A stretch of 64,000 nt of DNA, from NCBI RefSeq assembly GCF_006547145.1, contig NZ_CP041244.1, forward strand, positions 5,022,001-5,086,000. Direction: 5' to 3'. Shown one piece after another: positions 25,362 to 34,124 of the stretch. The translations under genes were made by a program, and so were the position numbers. This DNA is from Actinomadura sp. WMMA1423 (GTDB taxonomy: Bacteria > Actinomycetota > Actinomycetes > Streptosporangiales > Streptosporangiaceae). The first letter of the stretch is position 1. Every line of letters starts with the position of its first letter. The notes under the pieces were generated by a model. That model saw nothing but the letters and a program-made list of their open reading frames with translations. It was not told the DNA's origin and searched no databases.

Positions 25362-26297
25362 ATGGACGAGGATCTCGATTCCTACCGGCGCGAGCTCTTG
25401 GTGCACTGCTACCGGATGGTGGGTTCGGTCCATGAGGCGGAGGACCTCGTCCAGGAGACGATGCTGCGCGCGTGGCGGGCCCAGGACCGCTACGAGCCGC
25501 GCTTGGCGTCCGTCCGCACCTGGCTCTACAGGATCGCGACGAACGTGTGCCTGACGGCGCTGCGGGGGCGGGCCCGGCGCCCGCTCCCGTCCGGGCTCGG
25601 CGCGCCGAGCGACGACCCGGACGCGGCGCTGGTCCCGGCGCCGGAGGTGCCGTGGCTCCAGCCGTTCCCCGACGCGCTGCTCGACGACCCGGCGGCGCGC
25701 GTCGTGCGGCGCGGCAGCCTGCGGTTGGCGCTGGTCGCGGCGATGCAGGCGCTGCCGCCCCGGCAGCGGGCCGTGCTCATCCTGCGGGACGTCCTGGAGT
25801 TCAGCGCGGCCGAGGCGGCGGAGCTGCTGGAGACGACCCCGGCCGCCGTGAACAGCGCCTTGCAGCGCGCCCGGGCGGGAATGTCGGGCGTCGCGGCGGA
25901 GGAGGAGATCGCCGAACCGGACGACGCGGCGGTCGGCGCCGTCCTGGACCGTTACGTGAGGTCGTTCGAGGCGGGCGACGTCGACGGCCTGGTGGCGCTG
26001 CTGACCGACGACGCCGTCCTGGAGATGCCGCCCGTTCCGCTCTGGTACCGGGGGCGGCGCGACTACGGGCGCTTCATGGCGCGGGTGTTCGCGATGCGCG
26101 GCGCGCACTGGCGGATGGCGCGGACGCGCGCGGGCGGCCAGCCGGCCCTGGCCGCCTACCACCTCTCGGAAGGCGCTTATCGGCTCCACACCCTCCAGGT
26201 CTTCACCGTGACGCCGGAGGGCGTGGCGCGCAACGTCGTCTTCCAGGACGCCCGGGTCTTCGCGGCCTTCGGTCTTCCGGAGATCTTCGGCGGCTGA
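25362..26297 (+). CDS. ECF sigma factor with C-terminal SnoaL domain, SigG-like
   Basis: The 311-residue protein has region 2 (ELLVHCYRMVGSVHEAEDLV, ETMLRAWRA) at residues 10-60 and region 4 (MQALPPRQRAVLILRDVLEF, TTPAAVNSALQRARAGM) at about 125-180. A SnoaL-like domain follows (LDRYVRSFEAGDVDGLVALL) to the end. This is the architecture of SigG-type ECF factors, in which the fused domain regulates the sigma module. Upstream is a SnoaL-like gene 13 nt away and downstream a small membrane protein; no zinc-finger anti-sigma gene is present. It probably controls the operon itself. Confidence 0.9.
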   Translation: MDEDLDSYRRELLVHCYRMVGSVHEAEDLVQETMLRAWRAQDRYEPRLASVRTWLYRIATNVCLTALRGRARRPLPSGLGAPSDDPDAALVPAPEVPWLQPFPDALLDDPAARVVRRGSLRLALVAAMQALPPRQRAVLILRDVLEFSAAEAAELLETTPAAVNSALQRARAGMSGVAAEEEIAEPDDAAVGAVLDRYVRSFEAGDVDGLVALLTDDAVLEMPPVPLWYRGRRDYGRFMARVFAMRGAHWRMARTRAGGQPALAAYHLSEGAYRLHTLQVFTVTPEGVARNVVFQDARVFAAFGLPEIFGG

Positions 26298-26355
26298 TGT
26301 CGATTTCCGCGCCGCGGCTTCGACCTCCGCTCAGAAGCCCTGAGAGGAGAACGTC

Positions 26356-26787
26356 ATGGACATCACGCAGACGATCACCAGTGCCCACCGCCCGATCTGG
26401 CTGACCGGGGTCGCCGCGGCGCTGGCGGGATCCGTCGCGACCGAGCTGTTCGGCCTGGCCGCCCGCGCGGCGGGGATCCCGATGGAGGCCGGGAGCATCG
26501 GCGCCGACACCACCGACCCGGTCATGGTGGGCATGTTCGCGATGGGCACGGTCATCTGCACGTTCTGGGGGACGATCCTCGCGATGCTCCTCGCACGGTT
26601 CGCGAAGAACCCGTCGCGGACGTTCGTGTGGGCGGCGGTCGCGCTGACCGTCCTGTCGTTCACGACGCCGGTCGGCGCGGGCGCGACGGCCCTGTCCACG
26701 AAGCTGATGCTGTGCGCCGCACACGTCCTGGCGGCGGCGATCATCATTCCGATGTTCGCCCGCCGCCTCTCCGCCGCCGAAGCCTGA
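26356..26787 (+). CDS. Small four-helix membrane protein (DUF6069-like)
   Basis: A 143-residue protein with four hydrophobic helices (about 15-35, 55-78, 92-110, 118-137). TPVGAGATALSTKLMLCAAH is a conserved-looking segment. It is 58 nt downstream of the SigG-like gene, and small membrane proteins of this kind commonly follow such sigma genes in actinobacteria. I assign it to DUF6069 with moderate confidence. A role in sensing for the sigma factor is a guess from position. Confidence 0.72.
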   Translation: MDITQTITSAHRPIWLTGVAAALAGSVATELFGLAARAAGIPMEAGSIGADTTDPVMVGMFAMGTVICTFWGTILAMLLARFAKNPSRTFVWAAVALTVLSFTTPVGAGATALSTKLMLCAAHVLAAAIIIPMFARRLSAAEA

Positions 26788-26817
26788 CCGGTCGAGGACG
26801 GTCCCGCCGACCCGCGC

Positions 26818-27201
26818 TCAGCTCTGCCTGTAGGCGACGAAGTCGATCTCGACGAGGATGTTCATCAGGTCGGAGCCCACGGTGGTGCGCACCGGGTAGG
26901 GCTCGGTGAAGTGCTCCCGGTAGACCTCGTCGTAGGCGGCGAAGTCGCGGTGGAGGTCCTGAAGGTGGACGGTCGACTTCACGACGTCGTCCAGGCCGAG
27001 CCCGTGCTCGCTCAGGATCGCGGCCAGGTTCGCGAGGACCTGGCGGGTCTGCGCGGCGACGTCCGTGCCGACGACCTCACCGGTCTTCGGGTCGAGCGGC
27101 CCCATACCGGACGTGTAGACGAAGTCGCCGACCACGAGCGCCTGGGAGTAGGCGCCGATGGGCGGGGCGGATTCCGCACTGCGAAGTTCACGCTTGCTCA
27201 T
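26818..27201 (-). CDS. RidA-family imine/enamine deaminase
   Basis: The 127-residue protein is a full-length RidA/YjgF: APPIGAYSQALVVGDFVYTS at the start, GLDDVVKSTVHLQDL, and the C-terminal VRTTVGSDLMNILVEIDFVA. The Arg that binds substrate carboxylate is kept (VRTTV). RidA hydrolyses 2-aminoacrylate and similar reactive imines to keto acids. It lies downstream of and co-directional with the D-serine dehydratase/D-threonine aldolase-like gene, with an 80-bp gap. That enzyme could make exactly such an enamine, giving a clear functional link. Confidence 0.92.
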   Translation of the reverse strand: MSKRELRSAESAPPIGAYSQALVVGDFVYTSGMGPLDPKTGEVVGTDVAAQTRQVLANLAAILSEHGLGLDDVVKSTVHLQDLHRDFAAYDEVYREHFTEPYPVRTTVGSDLMNILVEIDFVAYRQS

Positions 27202-27279
27202 GTCCGTCTCCTTGTCGGGGGGCGCCGCTTCTCTGGCGGTGTGGCCGCGCGGTCTTCAAGGGTTCCAGACCGGCGGGGC

Positions 27280-28494
27280 TCAGAAGTACGTGCGGATCAC
27301 GTCGATGACCGTGTAGTCGTCGTCCACGACGGGGACGACCTGCCATTTGTCGAAGGCCGTGCACGGGTGGGAGATGCCGAAGCAGACCAGGTCCCCGGGA
27401 CGCGGGGACGCGTCCCCCGTGGCGACATAGGCGTGGTGGTCGTTGATGTCGGTGACGCGCATGCCGTCCGCGGGGAGGGTCGTCCCGTCCGCCCCGCGCA
27501 TTCGCAGCGGGACGGGCAGGCCCGCGTCGTAGGGGGCCTCCCGCCTGCCCATCCCGACGATCGCGAGGCCGGGTTCGGGGACGGACGTGACCTGCGCCCA
27601 GATCTCCAGCGCGGCGTCCAGCGAGCCGGGGACGCGGTTGAACGGGGTCCGCTCGGTGTAGATGCCGTGGTCGTGGGAGATGTAGGCACCGCTGCGCAGC
27701 ACCGCGGTGAGGTCGTGGCCGGGCAGCCAGTCGCCCGCGAGCCGGTCGGCGACCAGGTCGAAGTAGCCGCTGCCCCCTGCCGTGACGATCACCTCGCGGG
27801 GCAGCAGCGGGGACAGCTCGGCGGTCGCGTCGCGCAGCGCCCCGAGGTAGGCGCCGGCGGACGCGACGTCCGGCAGCCCGCCCTCGTACCCGGCGACGCC
27901 GGCGAGCTCGGTCCCGGGCGCGTCCGCGACGGCTCGGGCGACGGCGGCGAGCTCCCGGGCGGTGCGGCAGCCGGTCCGGCCGCGTTCGTGACCGAGTTCG
28001 ACGAGCACCCGGAAGGGGCGCCGCCCTGCCGCCGCCGAGATCGCCGCGACGCCCTCCGCGGAGTCGGCGTACAGCAGGAGGTCCATGCCGCGGTCGACCT
28101 CGGCGCCGAGCCAGCGCAGCGCGGTCGGGTCGAGCAGCTCGTTGGCCAGCAGAATGCGCGGGACCCCGAACGTCCGGTACGCGAGCACCTGGTTGGCGGT
28201 CGCGGCGGTGATGCCCCAGGCGCCCGCGTCGAGCTGGGCCTGGAACAGCGACGGCGCCATGGACGTCTTGCCGTGCGGCGCGAACGCGAGCCCGTGCTCC
28301 CGGCAGAACGCGGCGAGCGCCGCGATGTTGTGCTCCAGCGCCGAGCGCCGCGCCACCATGACCGGCCAGGTGAACGGGCCGCCGAACAGGGGGTGGCGGG
28401 CGGCGGCGAACTCCTCCAGCGGGACGGGCGGGCCGGGCAGCCAGAGGCCCTTGGTCCGCCAGTCGACGTGCTCGCCGGGAATGGTGAGGCTCAC
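27280..28494 (-). CDS. D-serine dehydratase / D-threonine aldolase-like PLP enzyme
   Basis: I favour GTG 28494 (VSLTIPGEHVDW), which has GGAGG-rich sequence upstream, over the longer frame. The 404-residue protein is a fold-III PLP enzyme. An alanine-racemase-like barrel carries the PLP Lys in APHGKTSMAP (near residue 80), then VLVELGHERGRTGCRT and VTAGGSGYFD. The C-terminal domain has DHHAYV and GISHPCTAFDKW, where His and Cys are the zinc ligands of the DSD1-type family. Such enzymes deaminate D-serine or cleave D-threonine. The downstream RidA gene favours a deaminating, enamine-releasing reaction. Substrate choice cannot be settled from sequence. Confidence 0.85.
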   Translation of the reverse strand: MSLTIPGEHVDWRTKGLWLPGPPVPLEEFAAARHPLFGGPFTWPVMVARRSALEHNIAALAAFCREHGLAFAPHGKTSMAPSLFQAQLDAGAWGITAATANQVLAYRTFGVPRILLANELLDPTALRWLGAEVDRGMDLLLYADSAEGVAAISAAAGRRPFRVLVELGHERGRTGCRTARELAAVARAVADAPGTELAGVAGYEGGLPDVASAGAYLGALRDATAELSPLLPREVIVTAGGSGYFDLVADRLAGDWLPGHDLTAVLRSGAYISHDHGIYTERTPFNRVPGSLDAALEIWAQVTSVPEPGLAIVGMGRREAPYDAGLPVPLRMRGADGTTLPADGMRVTDINDHHAYVATGDASPRPGDLVCFGISHPCTAFDKWQVVPVVDDDYTVIDVIRTYF

Positions 28495-28593
28495 GGCCGG
28501 TCCCCCTCCTGCCCGGGAGGCGCCGGTTCGGTCCGGCACCGTCCCCCGCGGACCAGGGGATCGTACATTGGCGTCCGCCCGAGGGGCGGTCGC

Positions 28594-29574
28594 CTACGCC
28601 TTGGGGCGGCGCAGCAGGTACGGCCGCACGCGGCCCAGGCCCTGCAGCGGCCGGGGACGCAGGCCCGAGGCGTCGAAGGGGCCGGACGGCAGCGCGGAGG
28701 CCAGGCCCGCGTCGGCCAGGACCGTCCCCGGGTAGGCGGTGGACGTCAGGCGCGCGGCCATGTTGACGGGCGTGCCGAACACGTCGCCCAACCGCTGGAT
28801 GACCTCGCCGTAGGCGAGGCCCACCCGGACCTTCGGGAAGTCGGGGTCCTCGTCGAACCGCTCCGCGACGCGCAACCCGATCTCCGCGGCGGCGCCGGCG
28901 GCGGGCGCGACGAACAGGACCTCGTCGCCGAGCGTCTTGACCACGCGGCCGCCGCACTCGGCGACGATGTGCGTGACGGACCACTCGAACCGCTCGACGA
29001 ACCCGGCGAGGGCCTCGCCGTCGAGGCGGCGGCTCAGCCGGGTGAACGACACGATGTCGGCGAACCCGACCGCGAGGAGCGCGACGCCGGCGGCGGGGTC
29101 GGCCCGCGCCGTGGCGGTGGACGCGGCGGCGCGCAGGCCGGCGGCGGCGAGCTGGCGGCGCCAGCCGTGCAGCAGCAAGCGCTCGAACGAGGGCCGCAGC
29201 TCCTCGGTGGCGGCGAGGGCGGCGGTGACCAGGTCGGCGGTCACCGGCTCGTCGGAGGGCATGGCGCTCAGGCGCTGGAGCCACACGTCGCCGAGCCAGC
29301 TCGCGAGCCGCCCCATCGTCTGGCCGACGGCGCGGACGAGCTGGAGCACCGTCTCCTCGTCCACCAGCTCGTGGGACAGGACCTCGCAGATCTCCTGGAG
29401 CGCGGCCACGTCGCCGTCGGTGAAGGCGACCTCGTCGTCCGGCGGGACGGGGAAGCCGAGCGCCTGCCAGATGCGGCGCGCGAAGTCGTCCGAGACGCCC
29501 GCCCGGGTCTCGACCTCCCGGCGCGTGTAGCGCAGGGGGCCGCCGAGGAGGGTCTCCTCGATGTCGTCCGCCAT
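28594..29574 (-). CDS. Class III adenylate cyclase, Rv1264-like
   Basis: A 326-residue protein. The N-terminal 150 residues are all-helical (YTRREVETRAGVSDDFARRI) and resemble the regulatory domain of the pH-sensing mycobacterial cyclase Rv1264. The C-terminal catalytic domain keeps all class III residues: metal Asp in FADIVSFT, Lys and second metal Asp in VKTLGDEVLF, substrate Asp in GDVFGTPVN, and transition-state Asn/Arg in TPVNMAARL. It should be an active, soluble homodimeric cyclase making cAMP. It is divergent from a MerR regulator with a 90-bp shared promoter region. Confidence 0.9.
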   Translation of the reverse strand: MADDIEETLLGGPLRYTRREVETRAGVSDDFARRIWQALGFPVPPDDEVAFTDGDVAALQEICEVLSHELVDEETVLQLVRAVGQTMGRLASWLGDVWLQRLSAMPSDEPVTADLVTAALAATEELRPSFERLLLHGWRRQLAAAGLRAAASTATARADPAAGVALLAVGFADIVSFTRLSRRLDGEALAGFVERFEWSVTHIVAECGGRVVKTLGDEVLFVAPAAGAAAEIGLRVAERFDEDPDFPKVRVGLAYGEVIQRLGDVFGTPVNMAARLTSTAYPGTVLADAGLASALPSGPFDASGLRPRPLQGLGRVRPYLLRRPKA

Positions 29575-29663
29575 GGCGCAACCCTATGTGCCATCGATCG
29601 GTGTAACAATGGGACGGGAGTAAGATCACGGCGGTCACGACGAGACGAGCCGGCGGACGGGGC

Positions 29664-30428
29664 ATGGCCGAGTACCGAATCGACGAGCTGGCGCGGCTGG
29701 CGGGCAGCACGGTGCGCAACATCCGCGCCTACCAGGACCGCGGGCTGCTGCCGCCGCCCCGCCTCGAGGGCCGTGTCGGCATGTACGACGACACGCACCT
29801 GGCGCGGCTGCGGCTGATCGGCAAGCTGCTGGGCCGCGGCTACACCTTCGCGATCATCAAGGACCTGCTGGGGGCCTGGGAGACCGGCAAGGACGTCGCC
29901 GAGGTGCTCGGGCTGGAGAAGGTCCTCACCGACCCGTGGTCGGACGAGATCCCGGGCACCGCGACCTACGAGGAGCTCGTCGAGAGGTTCGGCGCCGGCC
30001 TGGACGAGGAGCGGCTCGAGCGGACCATGCGGCGGACGATCGAGCTCGGCCTGATCGAGCCGGACGGCGAGAAGTACCGGGTCCCGAGCCCGCGGCTGCT
30101 GCACGTCGGCGCCGAGCTCGTCGCGGCCGGGATCCCGCTGGAGTCCGTCCTCGACATCGCGGCGCAGATCCGCGCCGACTGCGACGTGATCGCGGGGCGG
30201 TTCGTGAACCTCGTCCAGGAGCACGTGTTCACGCGGCTGGAGCGCCAGCCCGTCCCGGACGGCGACGAGGTCGGCGAGATCGCCGAGGTGGTCCGGCGGA
30301 TGCGGCCGCTGGTGAAGATGGTCGTCGACCCGTTCATCGCGCGGGCGATGGAGACCCGCGTCCAGGCGGCGCTCGGCGACCACCTCGAAATGATCAGGGA
30401 CCACTTCGGGGACGCCCCGGGCGCCTGA
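29664..30428 (+). CDS. MerR-family regulator
   Basis: The 254-residue protein begins with a MerR winged helix (YRIDELARLAGSTVRNIRAY, QDRGLLPPP, then HLARLRLIGKLLGRGYTFAI). It continues with an unusually long helical effector domain of about 170 residues lacking the Cys motifs of metal sensors, so a small organic ligand or protein input is more likely. It is divergent from the class III cyclase and may control it. Convergent with the sigma-fusion gene: the stops are 5 nt apart. Confidence 0.88.
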   Translation: MAEYRIDELARLAGSTVRNIRAYQDRGLLPPPRLEGRVGMYDDTHLARLRLIGKLLGRGYTFAIIKDLLGAWETGKDVAEVLGLEKVLTDPWSDEIPGTATYEELVERFGAGLDEERLERTMRRTIELGLIEPDGEKYRVPSPRLLHVGAELVAAGIPLESVLDIAAQIRADCDVIAGRFVNLVQEHVFTRLERQPVPDGDEVGEIAEVVRRMRPLVKMVVDPFIARAMETRVQAALGDHLEMIRDHFGDAPGA

Positions 30429-30432
30429 GCCG

Positions 30433-32037
30433 CTACAGGAGCGTCGCGCCCCACACGACCTTGACCTGGTGCGCCGCGCCCTCGGAGTCGGTGAAGGTGA
30501 GCGTGCCCTGCCCGGGCAGGCCGACGAGCGCCGTGCGGAGCGTCAGTGTCAGGTGCGTCGTGCCGTCCTCGGGCATGCCGCCCTGCATCGACGACAGGAT
30601 CAGCTGGTTCGACGACGTCATCGCCGTCCAGGACACCGGCCCGCTCTTCGCCTTCAGGCTGACCTGCGCGGTCTTCGTCCCGTACATCTCGACCTTGGCC
30701 GGGCTCACCACGAGGACGCCGGGCGGCTTCGGCGACTCCGTCGCCGGCGGCGGCTGCGACGGCTGGACCGGATCCTCCGGCTTCTCCCGGTTCTTCTCAT
30801 GGGTCTGCGGGTCGGGCGGCGGCTGGCCGGGACGGGCCTGCGCGCCCCCGCCGGGACCTTCGGGACCCCCCTTGCCGTTCCCCTGGCCGCCGGGCCTCTC
30901 CTGCGTGATCGACGGCGCCGGATGCGTGCGGAACGGCGGCCACGACAGCGGGCCGCCGCCGATGCCGGGCCCCATGACGAGCGCGGCCACGACGGCGGCC
31001 GCGAGCGCGCCCACCATGCCGCCGCCGGTGAACAGCCACCGGCGCGTGTACGGCGACGACACGTCCGGCTGGCTCGGCAGGCCGGAGGGGGTCAGCGCCC
31101 CGCCGCGGGCGGCGATGTCGGCGCGGTAGCCCGCCAACTCGGGGTCGGTCGCGGTGTGCATGACGCGGTGCCGCAGCGCCGCGGGCAGCACCGGCGCGGG
31201 CGCCCGCCGCAGCAGCGCGGCCGCCGTCACCCCGGCCCGGGCGCGGCAGTCGTCGCAGCCGGCGGCGTGCAGGTCGGTCGCGGGGTCGGCCGGGAACTCC
31301 TCGCCCCGGCGGCGCAGGAAACGCCGCAGCCCCCGGGCGCCCGGCTCCTCCGGCGGGTCCCCCACGGGACGGGCCGGGGCACGCGCGGCCAGCACCGGGA
31401 TCGCCGCGGACCGGGACTCCTCGGTCGCGCGCGCGGCGGCGGCGCAGTCCCGCCGCGCGCGTTCGATCTCCCTCCGCAGCGCCGCGTCGAGCAGGACGCG
31501 CGCCCTGCGCACCCGCGCGGCGGCCCGCCGCCCCGACAGGCCGAGCGCCGCCCCGAGGCGGACCGGGCGCAGGTCGTGCCGGTATGCCAGGAGCATCACC
31601 TCCTGGTCGACGGGCTCCAGCCGGGCCAGGCAGGCGCGGAGCAGGCCGTGCAGCTCGTCCGAGGACGGCCGGACGGGTGCCGGATCGGCGGTGTCGGCAC
31701 GGTCCAGGAACGGCGCGTCGGAGAACTCGGCGTCCCGGTCGAAGAACAGCACCTTCGGGCGGCCGCGGCGGATGCAGCGGCGCCGTGCCGCGCCGTAGAG
31801 CCAGGAGCTCAGGTACAGGTGGTCGCGCATCCGGGGAGCGCGGCGGCAGGCGTCGATGAACGCGTCGTGGACGATGTCGGCGGCGGCCTTCCCGTCCCCC
31901 GACATCGACAGCACGTAGTCGTACAGGCGCTCGCCGTACTCGTCGTAGAGCGCGGCCAGGGCAGCCTCGTCGCCCTCGTTCAGCCCCTTGACCAGCTTGC
32001 GGTCGGCTGCGTGGGCAGAGGTGGACAACCTGGGCAT
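30433..32037 (-). CDS. ECF sigma factor fused to anti-sigma zinc motif, membrane helix and outer domain
   Basis: One 534-residue chain combines parts that are normally two proteins. Residues about 12-95 are sigma region 2 (LVKGLNEGDEAALAALYDEY; ADIVHDAFIDACRRAP; SSWLYGAARRRCIRR). About 130-190 are region 4 (LEPVDQEVMLLAYRHDLRPV; LGLSGRRAAARVRRARVLLD). Near 255-270 is HAAGCDDC, the HxxxCxxC zinc signature of anti-sigma (ZAS) domains. A single membrane helix follows near 335-360 (GGGMVGALAAAVVAALVMG), then a Pro/Gly-rich linker and an extracytoplasmic beta domain (residues about 445-534, PAKVEMYGTKTAQVSLKAKS, BACON-like). The sigma module would thus be tethered to the membrane. There is no separate anti-sigma gene nearby. 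Release by proteolysis or conformational change is inference. Confidence 0.83.
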   Translation of the reverse strand: MPRLSTSAHAADRKLVKGLNEGDEAALAALYDEYGERLYDYVLSMSGDGKAAADIVHDAFIDACRRAPRMRDHLYLSSWLYGAARRRCIRRGRPKVLFFDRDAEFSDAPFLDRADTADPAPVRPSSDELHGLLRACLARLEPVDQEVMLLAYRHDLRPVRLGAALGLSGRRAAARVRRARVLLDAALRREIERARRDCAAAARATEESRSAAIPVLAARAPARPVGDPPEEPGARGLRRFLRRRGEEFPADPATDLHAAGCDDCRARAGVTAAALLRRAPAPVLPAALRHRVMHTATDPELAGYRADIAARGGALTPSGLPSQPDVSSPYTRRWLFTGGGMVGALAAAVVAALVMGPGIGGGPLSWPPFRTHPAPSITQERPGGQGNGKGGPEGPGGGAQARPGQPPPDPQTHEKNREKPEDPVQPSQPPPATESPKPPGVLVVSPAKVEMYGTKTAQVSLKAKSGPVSWTAMTSSNQLILSSMQGGMPEDGTTHLTLTLRTALVGLPGQGTLTFTDSEGAAHQVKVVWGATLL

Positions 32038-32239
32038 TCACGCTCCCGGCAGCGGCGGGTGGGAGTTACCCCCATGGGGGCCATCCGGACATTCGGCCCA
32101 CCTTGCATACACCCCCGGGCCCGATCGCACCAGTTGAACCGGCGAAAAGAAGCGCACCGTGACGCCGGGTGAGTGGGCACGCCTCTAAGTGACCAGACGT
32201 TCACTCAGCCGACACCGGAGCCGTGTGAGCGGAGCGGAA

Positions 32240-33850
32240 TCAATCGGCGTGCCGCACCTCCAGATCGCCGTCCGCGTAGCGCCGCCGGAGCACCTTTTTA
32301 TCGAACTTCCCCACGCTCGTCTTCGGGACCTCGGTGATGAAAGTCCAGCGCTCCGGAACCTGCCATTTCGCCACCCTTCCGGCGAGGAATTCCCGCAGCT
32401 CCGCCGCCGTGGTCTCGGCGCCCTCGCGCAGCACGACGGACGCGAGCGGACGCTCCTGCCACCGGTCGTCGGGCACACCGACCACGGCCGCCTCGACGAC
32501 GTCCGGATGCGCCATGAGGTGGTTCTCCAGCTCCACCGACGAGATCCACTCGCCGCCCGACTTGATGACGTCCTTGGCCCGGTCGGTGAGGACGAGGTAA
32601 CCGTCCGGGGACAGCGTCCCCACATCGCCCGTGCGCAGCCAGCCGTCGTGGAACTTCGCGGGGTCCTCGTCCAGGTGGTAGGCCCCGGTGATCCACGGCC
32701 CGCGGATCTCCACCTCCCCGACGGCCTCCCCGTCGTTCGGCAGCACCACGTCGCCGTCCCCCACGATCCGCATCTCCAGCCCGGCGAGGACCCGGCCCTG
32801 GCTGACGCGCGCCCGCCACGCGTCCTCGTCCGCGGCCCCGGCCGGCGGATGCGCGACCGAGGCGACCGGCGAGGTCTCCGTCATCCCCCACGCCTGCACG
32901 ATCCGCACGCCGATGTCCTCGAACCCGCGCATCAGCGACTCGGGGACCGCCGACCCGCCGCACGGCACGAGCCGCAGCGAGGTCAGGTCCGAGCCGTGCT
33001 CCTTCGCGTGGCGCAGGACGTCCGACCAGATCGTCGGCACCGCGCCCGCGATGGTCGGACGTTCGGCCTCGATGAGCCGGACGAGCGGCTCCGCCTGCAG
33101 GAAGCGGTCCGGCATGACCAGCGGCGCGCCCGCCATGACCGCAGCGTAGGGCAGCCCCCAGGCGTTCGCGTGGAACATCGGCACCACCGGCAGGACGACG
33201 TCGGACGCGCTCAGCCCCATCGCGTTCCCCGTGCAGGTCGACATCGAGTGCAGGTACGCGGACCGGTGCGAGTACACGACGCCCTTCGGGTTGCCGGTCG
33301 TCCCGCTCGTGTAGCACATCGCGGCGGCGGACCGCTCGTCGATCTCCGGCCACTCGAACGCCGCCGGCGCCGCCGCGAGCAGCTCCTCGTAGTCGTGCAG
33401 CTCCTTGCCCGCGCCCTCCAGCGGCGCGGTGTCGCCCTCCCCGACGACGACCACGTGCCGGACGGTCTCCAGCCGCGCCAGCACCGGCGCGAGCAGCGGG
33501 ATCAGCGACCCGTCGGTGATGACGACCCGGTCCTCGGCGTGGTTGGCGATGTAGACGAGCTGGTCGGGGAACAGCCGCAGGTTGAGCGTGTGCAGCACCG
33601 CGCCCATCGACGGCACCGCCAGGTACGCCTCAAGGTGCTCGGTGTTGTTCCACATGAACGTGGCGACCCGCTGGTCCCCGTCCACTCCGAGCCCCCGCAG
33701 CGCCCCCGCCAGCCGCGCGGCGCGCTCACCCACCTCGCCGTACGTGCGCCGCCGCGTCCCGTCCCCCGTCCACGTGGAGACCGAGGCGTCCCCGAAGACC
33801 CCGGCCCCGTAGCGCATGATCGTCGTAATGGTCAGCGGAAAGTCCTGCAT
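32240..33850 (-). CDS. Long/medium-chain fatty acyl-CoA synthetase
   Basis: ATG 33850 (MQDFPLTITTIMRYG) follows GTGGAGCACG; 79 extra upstream codons are intergenic repeat sequence. The 536-residue enzyme is full length for the family and has the P-loop CYTSGTTGNPKGVVYSH, MFHANAWGLPYAA, AWGMTETSPVAS, the hinge DGWLRTGDVGTLSPDGYLVL, TDRAKDVIKSGGEWISSVEL, and the catalytic Lys in KTSVGKFDKKVLR. The LPYAAVMAG and GLGVDGDQRVA patterns fit the FadD/AlkK-like group. It forms acyl-CoA from a fatty acid and ATP, for degradation or lipid synthesis. No beta-oxidation genes are adjacent. Confidence 0.92.
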   Translation of the reverse strand: MQDFPLTITTIMRYGAGVFGDASVSTWTGDGTRRRTYGEVGERAARLAGALRGLGVDGDQRVATFMWNNTEHLEAYLAVPSMGAVLHTLNLRLFPDQLVYIANHAEDRVVITDGSLIPLLAPVLARLETVRHVVVVGEGDTAPLEGAGKELHDYEELLAAAPAAFEWPEIDERSAAAMCYTSGTTGNPKGVVYSHRSAYLHSMSTCTGNAMGLSASDVVLPVVPMFHANAWGLPYAAVMAGAPLVMPDRFLQAEPLVRLIEAERPTIAGAVPTIWSDVLRHAKEHGSDLTSLRLVPCGGSAVPESLMRGFEDIGVRIVQAWGMTETSPVASVAHPPAGAADEDAWRARVSQGRVLAGLEMRIVGDGDVVLPNDGEAVGEVEIRGPWITGAYHLDEDPAKFHDGWLRTGDVGTLSPDGYLVLTDRAKDVIKSGGEWISSVELENHLMAHPDVVEAAVVGVPDDRWQERPLASVVLREGAETTAAELREFLAGRVAKWQVPERWTFITEVPKTSVGKFDKKVLRRRYADGDLEVRHAD

Positions 33851-33877
33851 CGTGCTCCACACGGCATGCGCCTTTCT

Positions 33878-33902
33878 CCCAGGGGGCGACCCCTGGAACC
33901 CC
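33878..33902 (-). repeat. REP-like palindromic element, copy A
   Basis: On the minus strand this reads GGGTTCCAGGGG followed by TCGCCCCCTGGG. The two halves are near-palindromic. It matches copies B (34283-34309) and C (34320-34345), which lie on the opposite strand of the same intergenic region. Confidence 0.6.
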
Positions 33903-34061
33903 GTCACGAGCCGGGCGATCCTCACGCCACGGTGCGGGTTTCCCTGCCCGTGCGGGTTGTTGTCGTGTCGCTGCGGTCGCCCGGCTCGACGGGTCGTGCG
34001 GCCTCCAGGCGCCAGAGCGCCTTCCGGCCGCCCGACCCGCGCCGGGGGTCGGCTACCCCCT

Positions 34062-34124
34062 CCAAGAGTGGGTCGATTTGTCCCCATCCAAGAGCGCCGG
34101 ATGGGGACAAATCAACCCTCTTGG
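34062..34124. repeat. Long intergenic inverted repeat, possible terminator or mobile repeat
   Basis: The core is GATTTGTCCCCATCC (34075-34089) and its perfect complement GGATGGGGACAAATC (34099-34113), with a 9-nt spacer. The pairing extends outward imperfectly through CCAAGAG (34062-34068) and CTCTTGG (34118-34124). The element is flanked by non-coding DNA on both sides, 210 bp from the acyl-CoA synthetase start and 220 bp from the end of the sigma gene. It does not have the T-tract of a classical terminator. Confidence 0.62.

Noticed and set aside
26911..29817. 968-residue plus-strand ORF
   Set aside because: It is a shadow of RidA, the PLP enzyme and the cyclase on the minus strand; its translation is rich in Arg, Gly and Asp with no recognisable domain.
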